64,000 nt of DNA from Plazaster borealis (Eukaryota > Echinodermata > Asteroidea > Forcipulatida > Labidiasteridae), in NCBI GenBank assembly GCA_021014325.1, contig JAJGQC010000683.1, forward strand, positions 1-64,000, in the 5' to 3' direction. The notes beneath the pieces are model-generated. The model did not search any database. It was given only the letters and a program-made list of their open reading frames with translations, and was not told the DNA's origin. The translations under genes were made by a program, and so were the position numbers. Shown one piece after another: positions 1 to 10,389 of this stretch; the first letter of the stretch is position 1; the number at the start of each line of letters is the position of its first letter.

Positions 1-215
1 TTTAGCTGTTCCGATGAAGTCGGAACAGCTATTGTTTTCGTCGAGATTTTTATTATTTTTGTGGCACATTCCGATGAAGTCGGAACAGCTGTGTTTCGTC
101 GAGATTTTATTGTTTTATTATTGTGGCTGTTTCCGACCACCGGTCGGAACAGGTTTGTTTTCGTCGAGATTTTTAGCTGTTCCGACCTACAGTCGGAACA
201 GGTTTTATTTTCGTC
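1..215. repeat. Tandem hairpin repeats (about 55-60 bp unit, 4 copies)
   Basis: Four inverted repeats of the form CTGTTCCGA-loop-TCGGAACAG occur near 7, 67, 127 and 176. They are separated by a T-rich spacer containing TTTTCGTCGAGATTTTTA. The stem is kept in all copies while the loop varies (TGAAG, CCACCGG, CCTACAG). A short open frame through it is a by-product of the repeat. The left end is cut by the window edge. Confidence 0.8.
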
Positions 216-250
216 GAGATTTTTATTGTTTTATTATTATTCTTTCTATC

Positions 251-1547
251 TGCCTAAATCCCCATAGCATTTGAACACGATTTTGTTTTGCCCTAATAAC
301 ATTTTTAGTGAATATGAAAACCTTAAATCCTATATCATATTGAAGCTTAGGCCATGAAGTTGTTGTAAAATCTAATTAGCTTCAATTAATTAATGAGTTT
401 ACTAAGTTATAATGACATGAATATTTAATTAGCCAATCTTATTACCGCCATATCTCAAAAAAATATACCCTCGATGGTCAAACTTTTTTCAGTTTTAGAC
501 TTCTGGGATAATGTAGATGAGTTTGCCGGCCTAAAATGCAGAACGACGTCATCATGACGAAATTTATCGGGCGTTTTCACCCGTGTTCAAACACATGGGG
601 ATTGTGAAAACAAATCCGACTTCTAGAAACATAATTTTTCAATTAAGCTCAAATTTAACGTCCTAGAGTACACAAATGTTTCTTAAAACACGAAAGATTT
701 TATTGACGGTCAGTTTAAAAGCATCAAAACTTATTAAAACATAGTCAGTCGAGAAAAAACCCAAATTCTCAGGCAAATTTAACGCCATGGGTACACTGCC
801 TACAATTTGATTTGTGTTTATATACGAAAAGAGTCAAATTCTAAACGTTTTAAACGATTGAGGGCGCTATACGAGTTTAACGGTGCAGTTTTTTGCTTTT
901 TTCAACTCGCGATCAAGTCCTAAACCCTTTATGACCCTTGTTGTTGCGTTTTTTTTGTAGAATAATACATAGAGTCATCATTCGTGTCGTCGACTGACAC
1001 AAGTCTACGTTCAGTCCCAGGATAGGAATCGAAAAGAATCCTCGCTCTCAGCGCAGCGTCTTGTGACCGCACAAATCAGATCGTTATTCGGGTTTCAGTG
1101 CAGCGTGGACGTGAAAAACAGACCGCCGTGTTCTGAGACGATGTGCCGGCGTCAGCGCTTGGGTCCCGTTCGCTCAAAAACGATATGTTTTAGGTCTCTT
1201 ATGCAAAGGCATTACTTCAGAAAAACCGCCGTGTAGCAAATAACTTACTGGTGGTTGCAATTATAAAGCAATAAAAAGAACTGATTGAGGAAAGGGCTAT
1301 GTGTAGAAAAGAGAAATGAGCTATTCCATGGCTTAACGGTCAGTGTTGGTTTTGGGGTGTGAATAGCAAAAATTACATTACGCTCTTATGCCATATATGA
1401 ATTTACTGTTTTAGCCAAAACAAGAATAACATTTCAGGGTAGAACAATTGTTACATTTACGATTTTAATACAAGAGCATTTAGCTTTATATGCATTTACA
1501 GTTATTTTTTAGTAAACCCGTAACTGTTTCTGAAACTGTCAGTTACA
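251..1547. other. Non-coding stretch, nothing recognised
   Basis: AT-rich sequence with no long open frame, no tRNA-like boxes and no inverted repeats that I can support. It separates the hairpin repeats from the 3' end of the CR1-like LINE. Confidence 0.5.
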
Positions 1548-1651
1548 TAATAAAATAATATAATAATAACTGGATTTATATAGCGCCAATTTACCAAAGG
1601 ATGCAAGGCGCTTAAGGAGAAAAGAAGGACCAAAGTAAAGGGGACAACCAG

Positions 1652-2407
1652 CTACAATTTGGAGAACAGGTGAGTCTTGAGACCCTTTTTGAAGGACAAA
1701 ACAGTCTTCGCGTTTTTAATTGGGACAGGAAGACCGTTCCATAGGCGGGAGGCAGCAGTGGAAAAAGCTCTCTCACCAGCTAGTTTGCGTGACTTGTTCA
1801 CCACGAGGGATATAGCATCATAGCTTCGAAGGGAGTATGGGCAGTCGTGGATTTCAAAAAGTGAAGAGAGATAATCTGGAGCAATGTGATTTATTGATTT
1901 GTAGGTATGGACCAGTGTGCGGAACTCAATACGTTGGGCTATTGGGAGCCAGTGTAGTTGTCTTAGAAGTGGTGAGGTGTGGGAGTGTTTTGGCATCTGG
2001 AAGATTAGTCTAGCACATCTGTTTTGAAGTCGTTGGAGACGAGAAATGTCTTTCATGGAGACGCAGTTCAACAAACAACAGCCGTAGTCCAGCTTAGAGA
2101 GGATCAGGGCACGGACTGCATTGTGGCACGCATCAAAGTCAAGAAATCTTCTGATCCGACTGAGGTTACGGATATGCCAGTTGAGAGAGCGACAGAGCTG
2201 TGTGATGTGATCAGACATATTCATGTCAGCGTTGAAGACAACACCCAAGTTCCTGATGGAGGAAGAGGGACGAATAACAAGACTGTTGATATTGAGAGTG
2301 AGGTGTTGAAGGCGTTTTAAGTGAGAGGGGGAAGATGCAATAAAGAACTCCGTCTTATCTGGATTCATCTTGTAGCGACCAACCAGGATTGAAGTTCTTT
2401 CACGCAC
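1652..2407 (-). pseudogene. LINE frame 4: RT thumb and C-terminal domain
   Basis: After the third frameshift the CR1-type C-terminal half is readable. It includes KMNPDKTEFF, IRNLGVVFNADMNM, SKLDYGCCLL, LQRLQNRCARLIF, LHWLPIAQRIEFR and a final RLWNGLP region, ending with a stop at 1652. All of these are familiar from CR1/L2-like RT proteins. About 100 bases separate the stop from the microsatellite tail, a usual short 3' UTR. Confidence 0.88.
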
Positions 2408-3010
2408 TGGGACAGTCTGAACAAGGCACAGGCAGCATCTCCCGGCTTGGTGGGGTCGAAAGTTAAGAATATCTGAACATCATCGGCATAAATGTGGAAC
2501 TGGAGAGAATGACGACGAATAATTTGACCAATAAAGTGAGAGTAGTAGGTGAAGACCTGTGGACCAATGACGGATCCTTGGGGAACACCGTGTTTGAGTT
2601 GTGCTTCAGTTGAGAGAGCTCCTTTGACACGCACCCGACTAACTCTGTCACTAAGGTACGACCGGAACCAGTGAAGGACATCTCCGTCAAGACCAAATGC
2701 ATCTTTGAGACGGTGCAGCAGGATACCATGGTCTACTGTGTCGAATGCTGAAGACAAGTCGATCATGACGAGAAAGACACCCTGCTGTCTATCGATGGCT
2801 CTGAGGATTGTATCCTGGACAACAAGAAGAGCAGTTTCGGTGCTGTGGGAGGAGCGGTAAGCAGACTGGAGAGGTTCAGACAAGCTGTTGGAGTGTACAA
2901 GGAAACTGACCTGTCTTGAAACCACTTTTCCGATGAGTTTTCCGAGAAAGGGTAGGTTAGAGACAGGGCGGTAGTTTGTAAGTTGCTGCTTGTCGAGGGA
3001 TAGTTTTTTA
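2365..3010 (-). pseudogene. LINE frame 3: reverse transcriptase palm and fingers
   Basis: RT motifs appear in the expected order: PFLGKLIGKVV upstream of the first Met, then SAYRSSHSTETALL, MIDLSSAFDTVDH (motif A with its catalytic Asp), GVPQGSVIGP (motif B) and FHIYADDVQIF (motif C, the YADD pair). The catalytic residues are intact. The frame stops at 2365, after a segment ending in KELQSWLVA, where similarity passes to the neighbouring frame. This domain copies the element RNA into DNA at the target site. Confidence 0.88.
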
Positions 3011-4343
3011 GAACAGGGGTTATCCTAGCTTGGCGGAGCTCAGTTGGGAACACACCTGAGGAAAGTGAGCAATTAACAATGCGACAAACTACCTTGATCA
3101 AAACTGGTATGTGCTTTTTGATTAACCATGTGGGCATAGGGTCTAGGTCACAAGACTTGGACGGACAATGCATTATCAGTTTGGTTAGATCATCAACAGT
3201 GACAGGGTCAAAGGAAGACATAGTACAATGCAAAAGATTATTTAAACCAGAATCAGTGGATGGGTTAACACTAACAGCAGTATTGTCAACTTCAGAGCGA
3301 ATTTGATCAATTTTAGTGACAAAAAATTCACAAAACTCGTTAGCAAGACTGTCGGCGGAGATAGAATTAGGCAAATTACATTGATTGTTGGCATTAAGTA
3401 ATTGATTTACAATCTTAAACATATCTTTAGAGTTACAGTTAGAGAATTGTTCATTGAAATATTCTGTTATTGCTTGAGTGATGACATCAGCTAAATTCCG
3501 TTGTGACTGTATGTAGGCTCGGCGGTCACCATCAGCATGGGTCTTTCTCCATTTCCGTTCGCTGCGACGCCGGGTGCGACGAGCAGTTACCACAGACTTG
3601 TTGTACCACAGAGGCTTTTGACGAGTGGAACGGGAGCGGGTAGTTGTTGGAGCATGGTCATCAAGAACTTCCCGACAGCTACGGTTGTAAGAGCTGACAA
3701 GATAGTTTATGTCATCACAGTCACTAAGAAGAACATTCTCCATTTTGGCAGTGAGGTCAAGTTCAAAGGCGACAGAATCAATGGATTTAAAATTGCGTAA
3801 CGAGTAGGTTGTTTTCTTGTCAGTAGGTCTGGTTAGGTTCAGAATGCAGTTTACAACAAGGTGATCTGAGGTATGAGGTTGATCAATGGTATATGAGTCA
3901 ATCAGAGTGTCATTTTCTTTGACAAGAATCAGGTCAAGTGTATGGCCAGCTGAGTGAGTTGGACCTTGGATTACCTGACGGTAGTTCAATGAAGTGATGA
4001 TGGTAGAGAAACTTTTTACCTCAGGCTTAGATGGAACATCGTAGTGGAGATTGAAATCACCAAGGACTAACGTCCTTCCCGGGAGGTGGTCAAGGGCACA
4101 AAGAAACTCATCAATTTCACGAAGAAATTCATTAACAGAGGAGGATGGCGGTTTGTAGACAATGACACAGTTAATGTTGTTATGACGATCAGTGACAAAT
4201 GCATGTTCAAAAGTGGTGGTCTCAGGTAGGCCATTTTTCCTGAGCTGTAGATCCAACTGATTTCTGGAAACAATGCCGATACCACCGCCACGGGTACCAG
4301 AACGTCGGGGTACACTCAATACGTAAAAACCAGGTAGGCACAT
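3005..4343 (-). pseudogene. LINE frame 2: rest of AP endonuclease and linker to RT
   Basis: The frame continues the endonuclease with RGGGIGIVSRN, then LVLGDFNLHYD (catalytic Asp/Asn), PTHSAGHTLDLI and the C-terminal TSDHLVV box with its catalytic Asp-His pair. All main AP-endonuclease boxes are therefore visible. A charged linker follows. The N-terminal reverse-transcriptase segment starts around DLDPMPTWLIKK and ITPVLKN. The frame breaks at an A-run (TTTTTTA on the plus strand, about 3001-3010). The annotated frame runs on out of phase to 2763 but loses similarity after the break, so I end it there. Confidence 0.82.
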
Positions 4344-4840
4344 GTCTCAATCACTACCTGATCATCATCTCTCAGCCAGGTCTCAGTAAGAATCATGACA
4401 TCAGTGTCATGTTCAATGATCATTTCACACAAGATGTCAGTTTTGTGACGAATGGACTGTGCGTTCCATAGGCTCATGGTTATGCAGTTACTTATTGAAC
4501 TAGGTGTAGGAGGAGTAACATCATTCGTAAGGTTATAACTGTTATAGTTACCAGTAACAAAGGTGGTGGAAGATATCTTTCCCGCTCGGGTTCCTCTACG
4601 GGTAGGCGGCTTGCGATTAATACCAAGTCTGCGTATATTATTGTAGATATCAGCGGGAAGACTGGCGTGTTGAACAGTAGCTGTGTTCAGTAGCAACAAT
4701 TGTTTACTTGAATAAGTCATTGTGTTGATGTAGTGGACAATAGTCAGTTGAATGGAGACGAACAAAAGCAGTGCTATCAAACCATCACAACGTTTGTGCG
4801 TTAAGGCACTTAATGTTGCAGTCAACGTTGTTCGAGCCAT
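4316..4840 (-). pseudogene. LINE frame 1: N-terminal region and start of AP endonuclease
   Basis: This 174-codon open frame starts with a low-complexity N-terminal region. It then enters the endonuclease domain, recognisable by MSLWNAQSIRHKTD and by DVMILTETWL, the catalytic Glu segment of AP-type endonucleases. The frame is lost shortly after this box, where the next frame (3005-4343) takes over. That points to a one-base indel around 4320-4343. The true start of the LINE protein is uncertain; the Met at 4840 is simply the first in the open frame. In an intact element this part helps nick target DNA to prime reverse transcription. Confidence 0.75.
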
Positions 4841-5252
4841 GAGCCAATTTTACAGCAGAACTTCCAAGTTAGTGTACAAATACAGCACTCAAGTTGAAGC
4901 TGGCTTCTTCAAAACAGGTCAGGAACAGGGACGAGACGGTAACGAACCCCTAGATGTTCAATCAAACCGATAGCTGGAGTAGTTATATAATTATGAGCGG
5001 ACTGGCGCACACAGCATACATGTGTAAAGCCCGGTTCATACTTCCTGCGAATGCCAATGCTAAGCAAATATTGACGTCGCAAATTCGCAACGAATAATTC
5101 GTAAGAGTTGAGCCGTGCTCAATTTTTGTAACAAAAAAACATGAACAAAAAAACCCTCATTAACACAACCACTCAAACAATAACAAAAAACATTGGGTCT
5201 TCATTGCAACATTTTGACTTTGCGCAATCACCCTGCAAAATTAAACGATCAT

Positions 5253-5405
5253 AGACCTTTTCGCAAATACACGGTGTGCACAAGTTTACCATAGCATGCA
5301 GGTCTAGCTAGCGATCAAAAGCAATCAATTTGATTGCTAGCAAGACCAGCATGCATTGCGGCTCTATGGGAAACTTGTTCACACTGTGTATTTGCGAAAA
5401 GGTCT
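5253..5405. mobile_element. Palindromic MITE, 153 bp, TA target duplication
   Basis: The termini AGACCTTTTCGCAAATACAC and their inverse end exactly at TA dinucleotides. The two arms pair over most of the element around a centre at about 5325. A second copy of the flanking sequence (about 5940-6110) lacks the insert, which supports these boundaries. Confidence 0.75.
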
Positions 5406-5497
5406 AAGTGCAATCGATTTGTTGTGCAACGCCCTCTGGCGTTCAATGTTTCTTGCAACTAATGCCGCAAGCAAAGTAATGAAATAACAAAGACTTC

Positions 5498-5637
5498 AGC
5501 CCGGTTCATACTTCCTGCAAATGCTTCATGCAAAGCAAATTTCCTTGCGTCACAATGGAAAGGGCAGCGCGTACCGATTATTACGGCACCAAAATTCGCT
5601 TCGCATTCGCATTCGCAGGAAGTATGAACCGGGCTTT
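5498..5637. mobile_element. MITE, 140 bp, AGCCCGGTTCATACTTCCTG termini
   Basis: Inverted ends of roughly 28-30 bp: AGCCCGGTTCATACTTCCTG on the left and its inverse, ending CCGGGCTTT, on the right. There is no coding capacity. It shares ends with the outer pair at 5025 and 7326, so it belongs to the same family. Confidence 0.75.
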
Positions 5638-6729
5638 AAGCCTGTAAATTGGAAACGATATGGGTGTGTGTGGCATCGTGATCGCAATTATTAAGGTCAG
5701 CATTTCGCAGCACTTTTCAAGTGAATTTTTCAACATTTATCCGAACCGTACAAATGTGAACGTTGAAGCGTAAGATCTGTCATTTAACCGCGCAACTGTT
5801 TACGTATAAGCCTGCGCATTCACAGTAATTTTTTTAAACATGTAACCGTTTCGGAAACAGTTGGCCACCCGTGTACTAGCAGGTTCATAAACAACATTTC
5901 AAGTAAAAAAATCTGTTTACACAACCTGCATGTGATCAAAAACATTGAATGCCTTCATTCTTCATTGCAGCATTTTGACTTTGCGCAATCACCCCTGCAA
6001 AAGCGAGCATGCGCAATTGAATCGTGTGGAACGCCCCCTAGCGTTCAATGTTCCTTACAAATATTGCTGCACGCAAAGTTGTGTTGAAATAACAAAGACT
6101 ACGAGAGTTACCTAAAAGAAAGAAATCTTCTTTTAAAAACACGAATGCTTTCACTAAGAGTTATTCCAGACCATTAAAACTAATAAAGGTACAATGTATT
6201 TCCAAGATAATTAACGGTGAAGTGACAAATCGGACTCCATGGCAAGCTGGCAAATTGTGCCGTGATTGCGCAATCACGGCTAGGCGTCAAAGACTGCCGT
6301 GATATTGGAATCCTAACCGAGAGAAGACGTTCTAATAGGGTTTACGTTAAAAGGCATTGGATTGGGATAAGTTACATACCATCGTGTACCTTATCAAATT
6401 TATTAGTTAAAAAACACATTTTTGTTACTGTGACGTCAGCAGGTGTCAAATTCAAAGCATTAATTAGTTAATCTTTGCAGCACCATATCTCAAAAAGTAC
6501 ACAGCCGATTTTCAAACTGTTTTCAGTTATACACTCCTCGGGCATTGGAGATTAGCCTTGGGTAACCGTGACCCACTGTTGACCTTTACTTCCGGGTCAA
6601 CTGGAAGTGGGACCATATCTCAAGAACTACACAGCCAGTTTTCGAATTCTCTTCAGTTTAAAACCTTTGAGCATGCAAAAAAAACCGGAACAGTTTTGTG
6701 TGTGTTCACAAACACCTAATGTCTAGTTA

Positions 6730-6890
6730 TGTCTATCTTTGTCGCTTTGCTAAAAATTTATTTTGTTCTGCTTTGTTTATTTTTCACATCTTTTTGTATT
6801 ATTATGTTTCGTAATGTTTCATTGTAAAGCGCTGTGATCATGCTCTTTGGAATAGCGCTATACAAGCACTGTATGAATCTTGAATGATCT
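6730..6890 (+). mobile_element. 3' tail of a CR1/L2-like LINE
   Basis: The stretch holding GTAAAGCGCTGTGATC and AATAGCGCTATACAAGC resembles the conserved 3' UTR of CR1/L2-type LINEs, in plus orientation. No coding sequence precedes it, consistent with a 5'-truncated copy. Confidence 0.5.
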
Positions 6891-8056
6891 TATTTGTCGA
6901 GTGAATGCTCAAGTGCTGAAAGTGAATGACCCCTTTTTACTCTTAAATGCTGATGTAGCTCACCTTTTTTAAAACAACCCTTGAATGAGCAATAACTTCA
7001 ATGATTTGTTGTTGGAATTGGCCGGGAAAACCCGTATTATGCACAAAATGACAACAAAAGGTGAATGGAAAACCTGTTTACTCAAGGTTTACCCAGCTGT
7101 TACAATTTTGTAATCGCTAGCGTATGTTCTTTTCTCTCCGCCTAAGACTCCGTCTTAGGCGTCTAAAACTCAATACATTTGGACACTCAAGACTAGGGAT
7201 AATATTATAATAAACTCTTTTTTTATTGACATTTCTCGATTCGATAGAGCGGGTATTCGTTGCGAATTTGTGACGTCAAAAATTGTATCGTAATCGCATG
7301 CGTAGGAAGTATAAACCGGGCTTTATACGGTAAATTCATTACCCGAAACAAACTATGGTAGAGCGATGGGAATAATTCAAAGAAGTGGAATGAAACACCA
7401 ACTTCTCCCTTTCATCACCGACAAAATAAAAACCGTGTGTCGTTAGTAGTTTATATTGAAAGACACACCTCATCTCGTCCTGTTCACCGCATCAGCGCAT
7501 GCGCGCTATCTAGGCCGTGGGCCAAGGATAACATGCACTCTCGTCTTAATTTTCGAGTGTACTTTCCCCCTTGTTTTCTTAAGTTAATACTTGACTCGTT
7601 CCCATTTGATCTGCTTGCACGTTAATGCGCAATTAAGCAAGAAAAAATGCCCGTTTTTAGCGCTCAGACCAGTCCCATAATTACGGCGCTGTTTTCAGCC
7701 TCAATCCCACTATTACAGTTTTGTACTGCTGTACATATTAATGTACCTTGAGTTGAGGTTTAAACTCAAGATGTTAATAGGGGAAGAGTGGACTAATACT
7801 CACAGCCCTGTGCAAGCAAGTTGTTGAAGATGATACAATGTGACCCCGACAGACATTTTGATGGTATTACATATGCATCGTTAAGAGAAATGTAATAATT
7901 TGTATGTAAATAAATTATGACACAATTAACGCAATCATAATGTTCGAAAAGTGACAAGCATAGCAATACATGTATGTTTTTGAATACAAAATTTATAAAA
8001 CATTTGTGGTGCTATGTGTTGTTATGAGAGGGGGGCAGAGAACGGGAAAAAACCCA

Positions 8057-9199
8057 CACTGTAAAAATGAAGGGGCAAAGAAGTTGATGGGTAATCTGAA
8101 AATGGGCAAACTAGGTACTAATTCGTGAGTTTGTTAGTTAATACTTTCTCCAACATGTGTAGCATTTTCGCTGTTGGTTAACTGAAACAAAAACACTAAA
8201 CAATAATGGTAAATATACTACATCAGTTGGGTATTATTTATCAGTCTCAGATAGCGAAGACGGGTTTACCCATTATATGGCAAGACATTATTCTTCTGCC
8301 TCATCGTTGGGCATCTTTCCACATACAGTTGAGTAAAGTTAAACCACATTGGGTGCAAAAGCATAAAAACGATCATTTCGAACATGGCGAGTGGAGGAGT
8401 GGCTGTGGCCGTGTCCTCTCTCTTAAACGAGCGGCGTTGCCCAGTGGTTATACAACTTTTTGAAGGTTAGTTTTTAACTAAATATAAAGTGTTGTTTCCT
8501 ATTTAGTTGTACACAGTCGTGAAAGTGGCAGAGCAAGGAACACAGTGCTACTGCCATTGAATTATTTTCAGTTTTATCATGCCATTCGTGTACATGTATT
8601 GTAATGTTAAAACCTCGTGCAGGCAGTGCGTTGTAGTATAGACATGCAACGCCGCGGCGTGTTTTGGGGGTTGTATGTGTATGTAAAACAACAATACACG
8701 AATGGCACTATCACTGCATTGCTTGCACTGCAACTGTCACGACTCAGCTAAACAGAAAACAAACGTTATTTAGTTAAAAACTAACCTTCAAAAGCATCTA
8801 TAAACCACTAGGCAACCCCACGTTTTTGAGAGAGACGCCAAGGGCACAGCTCGCCACCACTCGCCATTGTGGAAAAAAATCGTTTCGATGCATGGACGTA
8901 CGACATATCGCAGGGGTAACACAATAAATATTGACCAATGAAGCAATGATTGCCCATACATAAAACCTTTCTACCAACAATTGGTAAAAAAAATCATCGC
9001 CCAATAAATGGGTAATTGATAATTTATCATATACCCAGAAAAAGGGTAAACATTTGATGAGGAAATATTACCCAATTATTTGGCAATCAGAGTGCCCAAC
9101 TGAGATGGGGAAAAAAGTACTTAAAAGATGGGCATGTTGATAGTTTAAGCAACGTTGGGTAAAAAATTGGGTAAATTTTTGCCCATTATTTTTACAGTG
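8057..9199. mobile_element. Large fold-back element, about 1.14 kb
   Basis: The ends read CACTGTAAAAAT and ATTTTTACAGTG. Inner segments also pair: GAAGGTTAGTTTTTAACTAA near 8463 with its inverse near 8770, and CCATTCGTGTACATGTATTG near 8582 with an inverse near 8690. The element therefore folds back almost end to end. Neither open frame in it resembles a transposase, so it is probably non-autonomous. Confidence 0.7.
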
Positions 9200-9589
9200 C
9201 AGGGATACAGGGGACTGGACGGAAATGAGTGAGTGGGGTGGGGTGGCTGAAAAGGGGAGAGGCAGGACACTGCATCCCTAGTCGGCAGCGAGAAAACGAT
9301 ATGTTAATAGATAAAAGTGCGGATTTGTTTGTCTCACCAGACACAAAGAGACCACAATTTGCCATTTTCATAACTAAGAGAAAAACAAATTGAGACCCCT
9401 AGCAAGTTGACATTTTCAGGGTCAATCGTGAGGGAAACATGTAGATTTTGCAATTTCTACAAACAAGCTCTAATGCATGTTCTGAAAAAAGCATAACGTT
9501 GAAACTTATAGCAGTGGTATGTTTGTCCAATATAAAGCCAAGGATGATACTTTGTAGTGATGTACTACTTTTTTTTGACCGTGGACCCA

Positions 9590-9890
9590 TAATCAATCAA
9601 TCGATCAACCGCAGAGACAGCAAGGGTCCGTCGTGCCGATCTCCTGTATCCACGTCCTACAGCCTCGCGCCACATAAGGTCGATTTCACTAGGCCGGCCC
9701 AGTTGTTGGGCCATAGATGATCTTGGGCGTCCTCTGGATCTCTTGCAGCCAGGAGCCGGTGCCATCAACTTCCCTGGAGTTAATGGCGATGCTAAGAGTT
9801 TTTTTAGCTGGCTATTGTCAGCCAGGCGAGCGACATGTACGTTATCGTTCACGTGTTCGCTCGCGCAACGTGCAGCTAAACCTCGCCACA
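9590..9890 (-). pseudogene. LINE 3' coding fragment (C-terminal tail of an RT protein)
   Basis: The minus-strand frame contains HVARLADNSQLKKLLAS, KRSRGRPRSS and MWREAVGRGYRRSARRT. These match the end of many RTE/CR1-group LINE proteins (a VARL/DN segment, a basic RGRP box, then a WREA...RR tail). No RT motifs A-C are present, so this is a 5'-truncated fragment. Between WRG and HVARL lies an extra stretch that is one arm of the inverted repeat at 9846-9932. This suggests a later insertion or rearrangement. Confidence 0.55.
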
Positions 9891-9932
9891 AAGGAGGTTT
9901 AGCTGCACGTTACGCGAGCAAACACGTGAACG
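9846..9932. repeat. Inverted repeat, 39-bp arms, 9-bp loop
   Basis: Arms at 9846-9884 and 9894-9932 pair with two mismatches around the loop GCCACAAAG. The conserved core is AACGTGCAGCTAAACCTC. It overlaps the LINE fragment. Confidence 0.85.
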
Positions 9933-10026
9933 TCAAAAAAATGTGATGTTTCTAGGTGACGTAATTCTTGGTATCCTACCCTCCCCCTCATCTCAACAAA
10001 CTCATTGTATAAATGTGAAAATGATT

Positions 10027-10387
10027 AAAGGGCTGGGTACTTTTGTTGGACACAAACACAATGTCCACGTATTTACATCAAACTCACACAGTTTGAAGAT
10101 AATGATAGTAAGCTTCCCTTAAAATAGTACTTGCTCAGGTGCAGTAGTTTTTAGAGAAATGAGTTAAACAAGTCACGAAAATAGTTTTCGTCTCAGGAGA
10201 CGAACATTATTTTAGCATGTAAAACGTATTTTCCTGACATTGTTTTACTTATTTCTCAAAACTACATCACATCAGCAAGTAATATTTTAAGGTAAGCTTT
10301 CTACTATCATTATCTTCAAACAGTGAAAGTTTAATGTAAATCTGTGAACATGGTGCTTTATGTTACAAACAGTACCAAAATCCTTTA
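10027..10387. mobile_element. Palindromic MITE, family I (about 360 bp)
   Basis: The terminus AAAGGGCTGGGTACTTTTG and the inverted right end AGTACCAAAATCCTTT enclose arms that pair internally: AGATAATGATAGTAAGCTT on the left with an AAGCTTTCTACTATCATTA partner on the right. The centre is GTTTTCGTCTCAGGAGACGA. Related partial copies lie at 20019-20220 and 33470-33545. Confidence 0.75.
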
Positions 10388-10389
10388 AA

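Larger units (their letters stand above)
1548..4980 (-). mobile_element. CR1-like non-LTR retrotransposon (LINE), near full length, decayed
   Basis: On the minus strand this element carries, in order, an AP-type endonuclease, a reverse transcriptase with the catalytic YADD box, and a C-terminal region. It ends in a short 3' UTR with the sequence GGCGCTATATAAATCCAG followed by an ATT-rich microsatellite at 1548-1580. That tail style and the domain order are typical of CR1/L2-group LINEs. The coding region is split into four frames by apparent single-base indels near 4330, 3005 and 2375, so this copy should be inactive. Its 5' side stops close to a MITE that begins at 5025. The exact 5' end was not determined. 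Confidence 0.88.
5190..6110 (+). repeat. Direct duplication about 750 bp apart
   Basis: The block containing TTTTGACTTTGCGCAATCAC, CGTTCAATGTT and GAAATAACAAAGACT occurs at about 5190-5495 and again at about 5945-6110. The first copy is interrupted by the MITE at 5253-5405. Confidence 0.65.
5025..7326. mobile_element. Outer pair of inverted termini (AAAGCCCGGTTCATACTTCC family)
   Basis: The motif TAAAGCCCGGTTCATACTTC at 5025 has an inverted partner GGAAGTATAAACCGGGCTTT ending near 7324. The same terminus also delimits a small MITE at 5498-5637. The outer pair may be the ends of one larger non-autonomous element or of two separate copies. No transposase is visible between them. The interval also holds a duplicated segment, another MITE and a LINE tail. 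Confidence 0.5.
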
